NCBI GenBank assembly: GCA_019916065.1
Contig: CM034236.1
Span: 55,332,690 to 55,396,689 of the forward strand
Source of the DNA: Vitellaria paradoxa
Lineage: Eukaryota > Streptophyta > Magnoliopsida > Ericales > Sapotaceae
Direction of reading: 5' to 3'
Length of the DNA stretch: 64,000 nt
The position numbers and the translations under genes are program-made. Shown in pieces: positions 33,865-45,415 of the stretch (positions are counted from its first letter, which is position 1; each line of letters begins with the position of its first letter). Under the pieces are notes generated by a model that was given only the letters and a program-made list of their open reading frames with translations, was not told the origin of the DNA and searched no databases.

Positions 33865-34500
33865 GTAGTTCCATTGCCCCCTGTTCTCCATCTTGAATCG
33901 CACTGTGTAAAAAAGGGTCGTTGAAATTTTAATCTTTGACATAATTAAAAAAAAAAAATTAATCCTGACCCGTCCTTGGTGCTTGTAAAGTCAAGCTGCA
34001 TTAGGAGGTCATCCCAAATCATTTATGGGTGTGTTTGGAGTTATACAAAATTATAAAAATTATGTCTCGTGTTTTGTGCAGTGAGTAGAGAATTTAATTT
34101 TTATTATCTCGTAATTCATGTTTATAGAAATTTGTAGAATTTTGTTTATTTTGTTTTACTCCAAACAAGGTTATTATACCTTCACCGTTTTTTTTTTTTT
34201 TTTTTTTTTTCCGTAGCAATTATTACTTACTTACTTTGTATTGATGACTATAAATAATAACTGATGTGTTTTATCTAAAATTATTAGAGTCATTAGATAA
34301 TATCTTTTATTTAAAAATAAACTATACTTATCTAGGTAATAAATTGTACGAGATAAAACAACGATGGGAGTAGCATTACTGAGCCCAAATAGCACGTTTT
34401 TAAGTCTTTCCGCGGGGCCCAAGCTTGAAGACTTTCGAATGGCTGACCGCGGTGGGAAGGGCGAAAATCAAAGGATATAAAATTGGTAGGTAATAATTTT
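33865..34500. repeat. Dispersed conserved block, copy 5, interrupted
   Basis: The left half (33,865-34,019) contains AGTCAA at 33,989-33,994. The right half (34,384-34,500) has 'gaagactttcgaatggctga'. They are separated by a 364-bp insertion. Confidence 0.7.
34020..34383. mobile_element. Insertion of 364 bp with 7-bp target duplication
   Basis: Splits block copy 5 exactly at 'cccaaat', which appears on both sides (34,013-34,019 and 34,384-34,390) but once in the other blocks. The interior has the 'gtgtttggagtt' MITE phrase and a poly-T run. The ends are only weakly inverted, so I cannot name the superfamily. Confidence 0.6.
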
Positions 34501-35392
34501 CCTTCTACATTAATTCCTTTCTGATTGCGATCGTGAAATGAGCGATGGGTTCCAATATTTCTTAAGTTTTATACAGAACATGGCAATGATTATTCTTTCC
34601 AATAGCGTGGTCCTACGTATATAATATAAAATAATACATTTATATGTATATAACGTAATCCCCCTTGTAGAATTTGATGGTTCGCATTCCATCTGGAGAC
34701 TGCACATGATCCTAATTCCGCTGAAAACAAAGTTAAGAACTGGGAAAATTGCCACACAGTTCCTAATCCTAATAAAAGTAAGGCTTAAATCACAACAATA
34801 TTGTCACCATTTTTCCAATCGAAAATATTTGTACCCTGCTTGCAACGTCAATCAATTTGTTTTCTATTTTATTTTCTTTTTTCAGCATCTTTCATAGGTA
34901 AAACATCTCTGTATTCCAATTAATGCAGGTGATTAGTCTTGAGTTCAGTGCTTGAACTTCGCAGAAAATCTTGTTGTAGAAGAAGGTAGGTGATTGAGGA
35001 ACTAATGGTATGTTTGATATGTGAGAATAAAATGGAATATTTCAGTTCTTTAATTTATTTTTATAATTGAAATCAAAAAATTAAATTGAAATGCTTCTTT
35101 AAGATTAGCTATTTCCCATAATTTTTATAATTGGTATTCATTCCTATTTTTTATTTTTACCTTTCATTTCATTTTATTCTGACGAACCACACATACCTTT
35201 AGGGTCATCTCATGGTCATGAATCAAAATTGAGTAAGCTAATATTCATGGGTTAAAGGAGATATATAAATATATATATATAATTTGTTAGAGTAAATTAA
35301 AAGTCTTATCATAGTATACAAGTATTTACAATAGCCTTGGGCCAGTTGGCTCGAGTAGTAGCTAAATATGTTTGATTAAGCATTTACCAAGG

Positions 35393-36416
35393 ACATATTT
35401 GGTAAGAGGTGAAAATTTTAGGATAAAAAATTATGAGATAATTATTATCCTAGTCATAATTACTGTGGAAACAAATTCGTGATACTTATGTTTAAAATGA
35501 GAGATTAATATTACCTGATAATAATTATATTATGTTTCGAATGTTAAAAATTTTGAAGGAGTAAAAGTTAATTGTGTTTAGAATGAGAATATATTTACCA
35601 AGGGGTAAAAGTTAACATTTAATTTTCCTAAACTATTATAATAAAATAAATCCTCACAATAAATTTTATTTTAATAATAATTAATTGTAATAAAAAATAT
35701 AATTTTAAATAAAAATATTAATTACAAAAATAATTTTATTATAGATTAATATTTCAATAGTAATTTATTTTAATACTGAATTATTAGTTGTTAAAATTTA
35801 TTTTTATAATGATAAAATAATTTAATAAAACAACTAAATTTAGTTTATTTAAATAAATTATTAATTTCAATAATGTATATTAATACAATACATAATATAG
35901 TAAATTATAATTTACAAGATAAAATTTTTATTTAATAAAATATTTTAATAAGTAAATCATTTTAATAAGTAATTATTATTTATTAAAAATTATTTTAATT
36001 TGAGAAAATAATTAATTTAGTAATAAATTAATATTTTAATAGTATTAATTTAATAAAATAAATAATTTTAATAATAAATTAAATATTATTTTGATAAAAT
36101 AATTTAATAATTAATTATTTTTAGTTTGATTAAATAAATTATTTTATAATATTTATTATAATTATTTATGGTAGACTATGATTTTATAGGAGTACAAAAG
36201 AATGTTTTATGGAGGTAATGAGAGAAGGATAAATTTTTTCATGATTTCTTGTTGCTCACCCCCTCCCTAGATAATGATTTACTCTCTCATATGGGGGTAA
36301 TTGTTACCTGAAAGTAATTTTTACCCCTTTTCAAACTAATATAATGGAAAGCAAAAATTAATAAATTATTTTAATAAAATTTACCCTCAATTACTCCTAA
36401 GATAAACATGTCCAAA
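35393..36416. mobile_element. AT-rich element with terminal inverted repeats (about 1.0 kb)
   Basis: Starts GGACATATTTGGTAAG and ends with 'gataaacatgtcc', its approximate inverse, with subterminal 'taattattatcc'/'gggtaattgttacc'. The interior is nearly pure A/T and non-coding. A truncated relative sits at 33,412-33,560. No clear target duplication was found. Confidence 0.55.
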
Positions 36417-37570
36417 GTAGCCAATTAAGTGGGCTAATTTCAGCGTACAATTTTCCAACCCTAAGGATTAATTGGCCATTTAAATTGTCACAAATGATGG
36501 ATATTTGTAGTCACCCTAATTTCTAAGAGAAAAGGAGAGGGAGAGAGAAGGAGAGAGAGAGAATTGTCACCAGAATTTGGAATTAAAAATGGCAACTTTA
36601 TGGAAAAAAAGTAGGAAAAAAACTAGAAGAAAATCCATGATAATTCTCCTAATTTCATCAGCAGCGAAATTATATATCTCTTGTACTGCGAACAAGAAAC
36701 TCCTGAGCTATTCTCTGCATTGTTGGTCGAGATTTTGGATTGGGACGCAGGCATGCTATTGCCAATTTTACTATTAGAATCAAACTTTGAACAAGCAGTT
36801 CATTGCAATGCGGCAATAGGCGAGGGTCTAATACATCCATCAGCCTTATATTTTGAGCAGATGTGGACGATGACATTGAACAAAGGAGCTCCCCCGGATG
36901 TTTTCCCATTATTATCTCTAGTGCCAATACTCCAAAACTATAAATATCACACTTTTCTGTCACAGCCATGGTGTGTGCGAGTTCTCCATAAAGAAAATGA
37001 GAGTATTAGAGATCATATTTTTCATTAATCAATTCAAAATAAGCCATTTCATAGACAAATAAAGGAGAGTAATAGTTAATTACCAGGAGCAATGTATCCG
37101 TAAGTTCCCACCACTATGGTTCGATTGGAAGAATCGGGGTCCAACAATCTGGCAGTCCCAAAGTCTGAAATACGAGCTTCGAGTTCTGAATTAAGTAGTA
37201 TGTTGTTGCTTGATATGTCCCGGTGAATAATTGGTGGGTAGCAATCGTGATGCATGTAAGACAAAGCATGAGCAATCCCTTTTACTGCATTTATCCTCTT
37301 AACCCAATCCAATTCCATAGCTTCGTCATTATCCCTTAATACACAAAATAGGCTTCCTTTCTCATTGTACTCGTATATTAGAAACATGCATCGCTTGTGC
37401 AGATAAAGCCCATAAAGCTTCACGATGTTTCGATGCCTTATTTCTGAGAGAACTGGTGCCTTATTCCTAAAACTTCTGTCCTAAGCTGGCACTTCACCTT
37501 CCACTGTGTGAAGTTTTTTCAATGCAAACCACTTTTCAGCTTGGCATCCTCGCTTTATAAACACTTTCAT

Positions 37571-37924
37571 TGATACAGGACAAAATTTTCTAGAAAGGAT
37601 GAAGTAGTGTCTGGATGCATTAATAAATCACAATAAATGTCTTGGTCCAGGTTTATAGTCCATTGGAATCTGAACAGTTGTCTTTATGAGTTATAGTAAA
37701 TGTCTTGGTCCAGGTTCATAGTCCCTTGAATCTGAAAATTGTCTTTATGATTTATGTCTTTTGCTATTCTCCTCTTTCTTCTACAAAAGGGGACTACTAT
37801 GTACTAGTTTGATCATCAATGAGATTTGAAATAATATAGTTTTCTAAACTTTTTTTTTTGGTGGATTCCGATATCTAAGAACTTATCGTGTATAATTTGT
37901 TCTTTCAATTCTTTTGCTGCATCA
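37571..37924 (+). repeat. 5' LTR of the Ty3/gypsy element
   Basis: Starts TGATACAGGA and ends GCTGCATCA. It has two copies of a 'gtcttggtccaggtt' repeat of about 70 bp; the 3' LTR has three. Confidence 0.88.
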
Positions 37925-37956
37925 ATTGGTATCAGAGCAAGGATTAACCTAGTAAG

Positions 37957-38993
37957 ATGTCTGCATATGAAGGAAGTAGGTTCAGTGACGATGTTGTTGG
38001 ACTAAGGGCTGATGTTGATGAACTAAAAACAGAATGTAGCAGACATTTGGCAACTGCTTGCTGATTTGGTGGTCAACAATAACCAAAGACAAGTTGATGA
38101 TGGGGGAGTCAATGGAGAATTTACCCTTAATCCCCATGGTCATCGCCACAATCAGATTAGACAAAATCAGAGTCATCAAGGACATAATTTTTGCAATCTT
38201 CATCATCAGCAAGTATTTGATGATGAAGATTCTAAGGATGATGATGGAGGTGAATTTTATCGACCAAAGAGAAGGAATCGAGATCTAAAAATATATAGGC
38301 TGAAAGTTGATCTTTCTACATTTAACGACAACACGTATATTGAACATTTTATAGACTGGGTAATTGAAGTTGAAGATTCTTCGAAATGATGGAGGTCCTT
38401 GAAGAAAAGATGGTGAAGCTCGTAGTTTTCCGATGAAAAAGTGGTGTTGTTATTTGGTGGGATCAATTACAGAAGAATTGTCAACGACAAGGAAAAGTTC
38501 TAATTTGAACCTGGAGAAAGATGAGACAATTGATGATGAAAAGATTTCTGCCACCAGATTATAAATAACTTCTCTTTCAAATGTTTGAAAAGTAAGTCAG
38601 TGTTTGAATATACTGGTAAATTTTCTCGCTTGTCAACTCGTAATAATTTGAATGAATCTAAAATGTAAAAGGTCGCATAGGCCAAGTATTAGGGAGAAAA
38701 TTGGATTGCAAGCTGTTTGGACTATTAAAAAAGCTCATAACTTGGCTGAAAAAGCAGAGTTAATGGAGAAGATGAGTAGCAAATTAGATTATTTCCGAAG
38801 AAGTAATTTGGCGATGACTTATCCCACATCAAGTAAAGGAAATGCGATTCAAACATCCAAAGCAAACCAACAAAAGCCAACAGGTTTCCAAATTAGAGAA
38901 TCTAGAAATGGTGGAAGTGGTGGATCTAAACAAACCATAGGATTGACAAACCGAGAGAATCTAGCTTGTTACTATAACGAGTACTTTGTTTAG
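37957..38993 (+). pseudogene. gag remnant of the Ty3/gypsy element
   Basis: An ATG at 37,957 opens a short gag-like frame after the primer-binding site, soon broken by stops. Charged, His/Gln-rich and Asp-rich segments follow at 38,066-38,390 and a basic stretch at 38,652-38,993. A zinc-knuckle-like Cys remnant near 38,970 is degenerate. Assignment rests mainly on position between primer site and protease. Confidence 0.6.
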
Positions 38994-40901
38994 CTAGGCA
39001 ACAGGAGCCATTACAACGTCGAAATATCTTCCGATCAATATGCACCATCAATACAAAGGTATGTAGACTGATTATTGATAATGGGAGTTGTGAGAATTTC
39101 ATTGCAAAAAAGGTGATTGACCACTTAAACTTGCAAAGGGAAGCTCACACTAAAATTTAATTGATTGGTTGGGTGAAAAAAGGGCATACAGTAAAGGTAA
39201 TCGAAATTTGTCGCATTCTTATTTCTCTTGAAAAATACTACAAAGATGAAGTTGTTTGCGATGTCATAGATATGGATGCTACTCATGTTTTGCTGGGTAG
39301 GCTGTGGCAATATGATATGGATGTGACTTATATAAGGGTAAACAAAATGTGTATATGTTTACATGGAAGGTCATAAAATAACTGTGGTTTCATCCATGGA
39401 TAATTCCACAAACCCTAAAGTTTCCAAAATGGAGGGACAATCTCTTTTAACCTTGACAACTTTTAAGAATGAGTTTGAATAAAAAATGAAGACAGCATAG
39501 GAGGTTTATATGCTGGTTGTGAAAGATTTGTTGGTTGACTCAACAGAAAAAAAGAGGATGACATGCTCGAGGAAGTCCAGTCCTTATTGGAGCAGTTTAG
39601 TGAGGTTGTGTCAAAGGATTTACCAAATGAATTGCCACCAATACGGAACATTTAACATCACATTGACTTGGTACCTGAAGTAAGTTTATCGAATCTTCCT
39701 CATTAGCGAATGAGTCTAAAGAAGTGTAAAATCTTGCAAGAGAAGGTAGAAGAACTGTTGAAGAAGGTGTTTTTACGTGAAAGCATAAGTTCTTGTGCCG
39801 TTCCTGCTTTACTAATGTCGAAGAAAGATAGGAGTTGGACAATGTGCATTGATAATCGAGCTATCAACAAGATTACTATAAGATATAATTTTCCAATCCC
39901 ACGTCTTGCTGATATGTTAGATATGTTGGAAGATTTGAAGCTATTCTCCAAGATTGATTTGCGTAACGGCTATCATCAAATTCGAATTACACCTGGAGAT
40001 GAGTGGAAGACTTTTCAAGACCAAAGAAGGACTATACGAGTGGCTGGTTATGTCGTTTGGGTTGTCCAATGCACCAAGCACTTTCATGCGACTAATGAAC
40101 TAGGAACTTAACCTTTTCATTGGAGAATTTGTTATGGTTTACTTTGATGATATTTTGATCTATAGCAAATATGGAACTGAACATTTGGAACATTTGAAGA
40201 GTGTCTTGTCTGCATTGAAAGAAAATAAACCGTTTGTTAATCTGACAAAGTGTAGCTTCATGACAAACCAATTGTTGTTCCTAGGTTATGTCATGATTGC
40301 TAATGGTATTCATGTCGATGGGAAGAAAGTTAGAGTAATTTGGGATTGGCCTACACCCAAAATAATCTCTTAAGTTCAATGCTTCCATAGCCTGGCAATG
40401 TTTTACAGAAGATTCATCAGAAATTTCAGTTCCATTACTGCTTCAATTACTGAATATTTGAAGAAAGACAAATTTAATTAGAGCAAAGAAGTAGAGCAAA
40501 GCTTTGCATTGATTAAGGAGAAATTATGTAATGCACCAGTGCTTGCTTTACCAAGTTTTGACAAACTTTTTTAGGTGGAATGTGATGCTAATGGTGTAGG
40601 AATTGGGGCTATTTTGTCTTAAGAAAGACGTCTGGTAGCATTTTTCAGTGAAAAGCTTAATGAAGCAAGACAAAAATGGTCCACATATGATTAAGAATTT
40701 TATGCAATAGTGAGGGCTTTGAAGCATTGGGAGCATTATCAAGTGCAAAGGGAATTTATATTGTACACTGATCATCAAGTTTTAATGTTCTTGAACAGTC
40801 AAAAAGCACTTAAACAAAATGTATATTCGCTGGACTACTTTTCTAGAGAAGTTTCCCTTTGTTATTCGGCGCTAGTCAAGTGCTCTTAATAGGGTAACTA
40901 T

Positions 40902-41730
40902 TGTGATATGTGGTTCATATTCATATTGGAAAACCAGGAAGGGACGAGGAGTTTTCGGAACAAGAAACAGTCTGCTCATGTAATAAAGGGGTACACGTGT
41001 TGTTGCGTGGGGGGTGGGGGGTGTGGGCAGTGGCAGAGCCACATGGTGCCCAGTGTAAGTGAAGGCCTACGTTGGAATTTAAAAAAAAAATTATTTGATA
41101 TAAAAAAATTATAAATATTTATAAAAAAATTTTTGGATGCATTTGGAGGCATATCTTTTAGTAACTTTTGGTATTTTTTTACCAAAAAATTTTTAGCATT
41201 TTTTTTTACATTTTTTGGGTGTTTGGTAAAAGTTTTGACAACTTTTAGCAATTTTAGTAACTTTTAGCAACTTTTAGCAATTTTTGGTAATTTTTAGTAA
41301 CTTTTGTGTGTTTGGTAAAAATTTTGGTAACTTTTGAATAGACCAAATTATTGTAACAAAGTAGAAAAGTGACAATGTATTTGATATCAATGTATAGTAT
41401 TTTGTATTTTATCGTATTTTATGTATTTATTTAGAATTTAAAATTTTACACGTGATTTGGCCTACGCTGACCCAAATTCTTGCATACACCACTGGGTGTG
41501 GGGGCACAACTCCCCGCAGTATGGTGTGAGTATTTTGGCCTTATTGACAAGGTCAAGATTTTTTTTTTTTGGTATATATAAGTGTTTTTGTATTATGTAA
41601 CCCTATAAGGGATTTTGCAATTAATAAGAAAAATATTTTAACTGTCATGGATGTAGGCAATCTGGCCAAATCACGTTAAATTTTATGTGTTGATTTCTTG
41701 CCTTCTTGTTGCTTTCTTCATTCATATTCA
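40902..41730 (+). mobile_element. Solo LTR inserted in the Ty3/gypsy pol
   Basis: Starts TGTGATATGTGG and ends ...TATTCA, with near-identical flanks ACTAT (40,897) and ACTAC (41,732). Removing it rejoins the reading '[13 protein letters not shown]' expected at the RNase H end. It has a TATATAAG promoter-like site near 41,575 and an AATAAG polyadenylation-like site. A hAT element is nested within. Net length is about 354 bp. No internal region remains, so it is a recombined solo LTR. Confidence 0.7.
41028..41494. mobile_element. hAT-type MITE nested in the solo LTR (467 bp)
   Basis: Starts CAGTGGCAGAGCC and ends TGCATACACCACTG, giving inverted CAGTGG termini. It is flanked by a perfect 8-bp duplication GGTGTGGG (41,020-41,027 and 41,495-41,502). 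The interior is AT-rich with 'aacttttagcaa' repeats and no coding capacity. Confidence 0.82.
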
Positions 41731-42852
41731 CACTACAATAGCAGATGCCTTAAGTCGTAGGTTCTTTTGCTTGTTACCATGACTCAAGAGGTAGTTGGGT
41801 TTCATTGTTTGAAGGAGTTAGATGCTAAAGATGAAGACTTTAAAGAGATTTGGGCTAAGTGCATGGCAAAGCAACCCATAAGAGATTTTCATGTGTATGA
41901 AGATTATTTGTTTATAGGGAATTGCTTAAGTATTTCTTGAACATCCTTGCAGGAGAAGCTTATAAAGGATTTACATGGTGGAGGCCTTAGTGAACAAATG
42001 GGAAGAGACAAGACTATTGCTAGTCTTGAGGAGGGCTACTATTGGCCACAATTGAAGAGAGATGTTGGGAACTTTGTAAGGAGGTGCTACATATGCCAAA
42101 CTGCCAAAGGCCAATCTCAAAATACTAGGCTTTATATTTCTTTGCTTGTCCTTAATGCGATTTGGGAAGATCGATCTATGGATTTTGTTCTAGGTCTTCC
42201 TCGTACACAACAAGGGGTAGATTGAGTTTTTGTTGTGGTTGACAGGTTTTCAAAAATGGCATATTTTATTCTTTGTCGAAAAACTTCAGATGCTTCTCAC
42301 ATAGCACGATTGTTCTTTCAAGAAGCTGTTAGACTTCATGGAGTCCCTCAATCTATTACTTCAAATCAGGACTCCAAGTTTCTTAGCCATTTTTGGATTG
42401 CATTGTGGAAGATGTTAGACACTTTATTGAAGTTTAGCAATATAGCGCATCCCCAAATTGATGGTCAAATTGAAGTGACAAATTGAACACTTGGCAATTT
42501 GATACAGAGCATTTGTAGAGACAAGTTAGCAGTGGGATCATGCCTCAGCACAAGCAGAATTTGCTTACAATAATGCGGTTCATAGTGCTACTGGAAAGTC
42601 ACCATTTTTGGTGGTTTACATGAAGGCACCAGGGCACGTATTGGACTTGCCACGATTATCATATGTCCATGGAAAGAGTGTTGTTGCAGAACATATGGCA
42701 GAGCAAGTTTAGTCCATACAAGATGAAGTCAAAGAAACGCTGGAAGAGACAAATGCAAAGTATAAAGAAGCAGCTGATGAGCATCGAAGATTGAAGGTCT
42801 TCAAGGAAAGAGACATGGTGATGATGTTTCTTCGCAAAGAAAGGTTTCTAAC

Positions 42853-44407
42853 TGTTATAACCCAAATATATATATATATATATATTATTTTTGTGTTATT
42901 TATTTTTTTAAGTGTGTTACAGTTTTATTAGAATTAGTTGACTTAATTTAGAATTCCTATTCAATTTAGATTTATTTTTAGATTTAGTTAGGATTCTTAT
43001 TCATTTTAGATTTTTTTTCAGATTTGGTTTAGGACTCTCTTATTTGTTTCTTACTCAATTTAGGATTAGCTCATTAGTTTCCTGCTTAAATTAGGACTAT
43101 TTTGTTAGCTTATATAAGGAAGGTAGAGGAGCAGTTTTCTTTAGTTTTTATTACTCAACAAATCAGAACTTCTCTGTGGAGAGCTTATTCTTTTAGATTT
43201 CGTATTTTGAATTTTTTCATGTTGAATCAAATATTTTTTCGCCTACGTGAATGATATCACAACCCATTCGTCGCTTGTTCTGCGTCAGAGAGTTATAGAA
43301 TTGTGACGACTTATCCTGGTTTATTTTTACACTTACACCGTTGGACTTCAGGTGAGTGATTTGCCTTACTAGTATTATTTTATAAATTATTCCATGCATA
43401 AAGATTTGAAAGTTGAAAATTTTTGGATTATTCTTTGTGAAAAACTATATTGTTTTGATAATGATATTATATGTTTTATGCTATTGAGCATAGGTAAAAT
43501 TATTTGGACACTTGTGTTTAATCTTGGAAATTATGAGATTGTGATGGAAAAATTATGTTGTAGTTATTGGAAATAAAAATTAAAGTCCAGGGGACAAGCT
43601 CCTTAAGTGGTGTGACTCTGGCAACTAGGGAACAGGCCCGTGAAAACCGTGGTGACCTTAGTTCTCAACGATTGTAGGAACAGGCCCGTGAAAACCATGG
43701 TGACCTCAATCAGATCGGCTTGGAGAAGAACCCAGGAGCCAGACTGGGTGACTCTAAGTATGATATTGGATCCAACGGGCATTGCCCACGAGAAAGTATA
43801 TTGGCACATTTTATATTTAGTTTCCATATATCCATAGATTAATGTTTGTCATCACAGTTGTGATTGACGGGATGAATTATGGATGTTATTGCACTCTGAT
43901 GTGCAGGTTTTGAAATTGTTAATGATTATGCATGGACGTGGTTACTTGAAAATTTGCTTGATTAAATTATTTATTTGAAAAATTATTATTTTTAAATGGA
44001 TATTATTATTTTTGACTTGGCAAATCCATTCACTGGGCTTTTAGCTCACCCCTCCTTTTAACATTTTTCAGGTGAGCCTGGAAGAGATTAGACATGGCCT
44101 CTGGCAGTGGGACATTTAAGTTGTGGCCTCTTAGGAATAATTTTACATTTTATTGATGGATTTTATTTTGGTAGCTAGATTAGAGTTTGATGATTTGAAT
44201 TATTTTTAATTACTGTTATTTAATTGTTTTGAGTTTGAAACGTTAGCATAATATTTTATTTATTCTCGTAAATTTTTTTAAATGGCAAGGTTATTTTTGA
44301 TTGAAAGTTCTTTAGTAAATTTTGGTTGAATGAGAATTAGGCTTGCGTGTTCCTTAAGCTAAGGTTTAAGGTGCTCGGCCAGTTACATCCTTAAGTGGGG
44401 TGTGACA
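42853..44407 (+). mobile_element. Solo LTR (1,555 bp) inserted in the Ty3/gypsy 3' region
   Basis: Starts TGTTATAACCC and ends GGGGTGTGACA, with perfect 5-bp flanks CTAAC (42,848-42,852 and 44,408-44,412). Removing it rejoins the integrase C-terminal coding sequence. A promoter-like 'gcttatataaggaagg' lies near 43,109. Length and ends fit a gypsy-type LTR unrelated to the host element. It contains no internal genes. Confidence 0.85.
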
Positions 44408-44621
44408 CTAACTGGAACTTATAATAAGATCAAACCGAAGAAGTATGGCCTTATAAGATCTTAAAGAAAATTAATAACAATGCCTATGTTGTGAACCTTC
44501 CAGAGAGTATGGCGATATCAAAGACCTTCAATGTGGCAAACTTATATGAGTATCATAGTCAAGATGTTCTTCTTTATCCAGACTTGAACTCAAGGACGAG
44601 TTCTTTTGAAGTGGAGGGGAC

Positions 44622-45025
44622 TAATGCAGGATAGAATTTTCTAGAAAGATGAAGTATTGTTTAGATGCATTAATGAATCACGATAAATGTCTTGGTCCAG
44701 GTTTATATTTCATTGGAATTTGAACAATTGTTTTATAAGTCATAGTAATGTCTTGGTCCAGGTTCATAGTTCATTGGAATCTGAATAGTTGTTTTTATGA
44801 GTTATAGTAAATGTCCTGGTCCAGGTTTCAATCTGAAAGTTGTCTTTATGATTTATGTCTTTTGTTCTTCTCCTCTTTCTTCTATAAAAGGGGACTGCTA
44901 TGTACTAGTTTGGTCACCAATGAGACTTGAAATAATATAGTTTTCCAAACTTTTTTTTTTGGTGAATTTCAATATCTTGGAAATTATCGTGTATAATTTC
45001 TTCTTTCAGTTCTTTCGCTGCGTCA
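44622..45025 (+). repeat. 3' LTR of the Ty3/gypsy element
   Basis: Starts TAATGCAGGA and ends GCTGCGTCA. It has three copies of the 'gtcttggtccaggtt' repeat against two in the 5' LTR, which explains the 50-bp length difference. Confidence 0.88.
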
Positions 45026-45415
45026 TCCATAGTCTCCTGTCCTGATGTGGTACTTGATGTCAAAGTCCTCTGTTGCTTTAATAATGTCTTCGTAGGCAAT
45101 CCTTCCATCGAAGTTCCATATTGAGAATAAATCTCCGTTCCTCATTGCTGTGGCCTAATGTTGGCTTTTCTTAGTTTTGCATCGAGAGAGGAACATGATT
45201 ATGACAGTAATGGTGGCAGCAAAAATGGCAGCAACAAAAATAACAATAATAGCTCATCTATTTCCCCTTTTGTTTGTTGTTGGAAAAGATAGATAAGTAC
45301 CAGGAATTGTTAAGCTTTGTTTTCCAATGAATGCCTCCTTATTGTACTTGTGCAGAAAGGCATCTGCGACTTGACCCTCCAAAGCATTAATGTAATTATG
45401 TAAGATAAGTTAATG

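Larger units (their letters stand above)
33588..35392. repeat. Tandem segmental duplication, unit 2
   Basis: Parallels 29,590-33,410 but lacks both SINEs, the hAT-type element and the minisatellite. It therefore records the pre-insertion state. No gene is seen. It carries block copy 5 and one private insertion at 34,020-34,383. Confidence 0.75.
39040..42520 (+). pseudogene. pol remnant: protease, RT, RNase H, integrase
   Basis: Protease core IIDNGSCENF lies near 39,070. RT runs over about 39,660-40,370, with [12 protein letters not shown] and the catalytic YFDDILIYS near 40,140. RNase H follows at 40,570-40,880 (ECDANG, TDHQ). The integrase zinc finger and core lie at 41,947-42,490 ([29 protein letters not shown]). 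The order RT-RNase H-integrase excludes Ty1/copia. Stops and frameshifts interrupt each domain, and the RNase H-integrase junction is split at 40,902. The GLPRT-type core suggests a chromovirus lineage, perhaps Reina, but I cannot confirm it. Confidence 0.85.
37571..45025 (+). mobile_element. Ty3/gypsy LTR retrotransposon, degenerate, with nested insertions
   Basis: LTRs at 37,571-37,924 and 44,622-45,025 flank a gag-pol region in the order protease, RT, RNase H, integrase, which defines Ty3/gypsy. The target duplication is TTCAT (37,566-37,570) and TCCAT (45,026-45,030), one mismatch, inside the RLK kinase exon and opposite in orientation to it. The primer-binding site TTGGTATCAGAGC follows the 5' LTR; the polypurine tract GTGGAGGGGA (44,611-44,620) precedes the 3' LTR. 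Two solo LTRs and a hAT element are nested inside. Frames are broken throughout, so it is immobile. Confidence 0.9.
36670..45412 (-). pseudogene. MIK2-like RLK pseudogene split by a Ty3/gypsy insertion
   Basis: Two minus-strand parts of one receptor kinase flank the retrotransposon. The proximal part holds the last exon (36,670-36,985, SRPTM motif, stop at 36,670) and the catalytic exon (37,090-37,570, with intact HRDISSNN and DFG). The distal part (45,026-45,412) holds the Gly-loop region, membrane segment and the last LRR residues. Its ectodomain is gone; beyond 45,412 unrelated RLCK intron sequence begins. A nonsense TAG near 37,482 replaces the Tyr codon seen in the 23-kb paralogue. The break lies just after the Gly loop. 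Confidence 0.85.

Noticed and set aside
36670..37423. Functional kinase from the intact-looking catalytic exon
   Set aside because: HRD and DFG are intact, but a nonsense TAG near 37,482 and the retrotransposon cut it off from the Gly loop, membrane segment and ectodomain.
41947..42486. Separate integrase gene
   Set aside because: It is collinear with RT and RNase H and lies between the LTRs; it is part of the broken gypsy pol.
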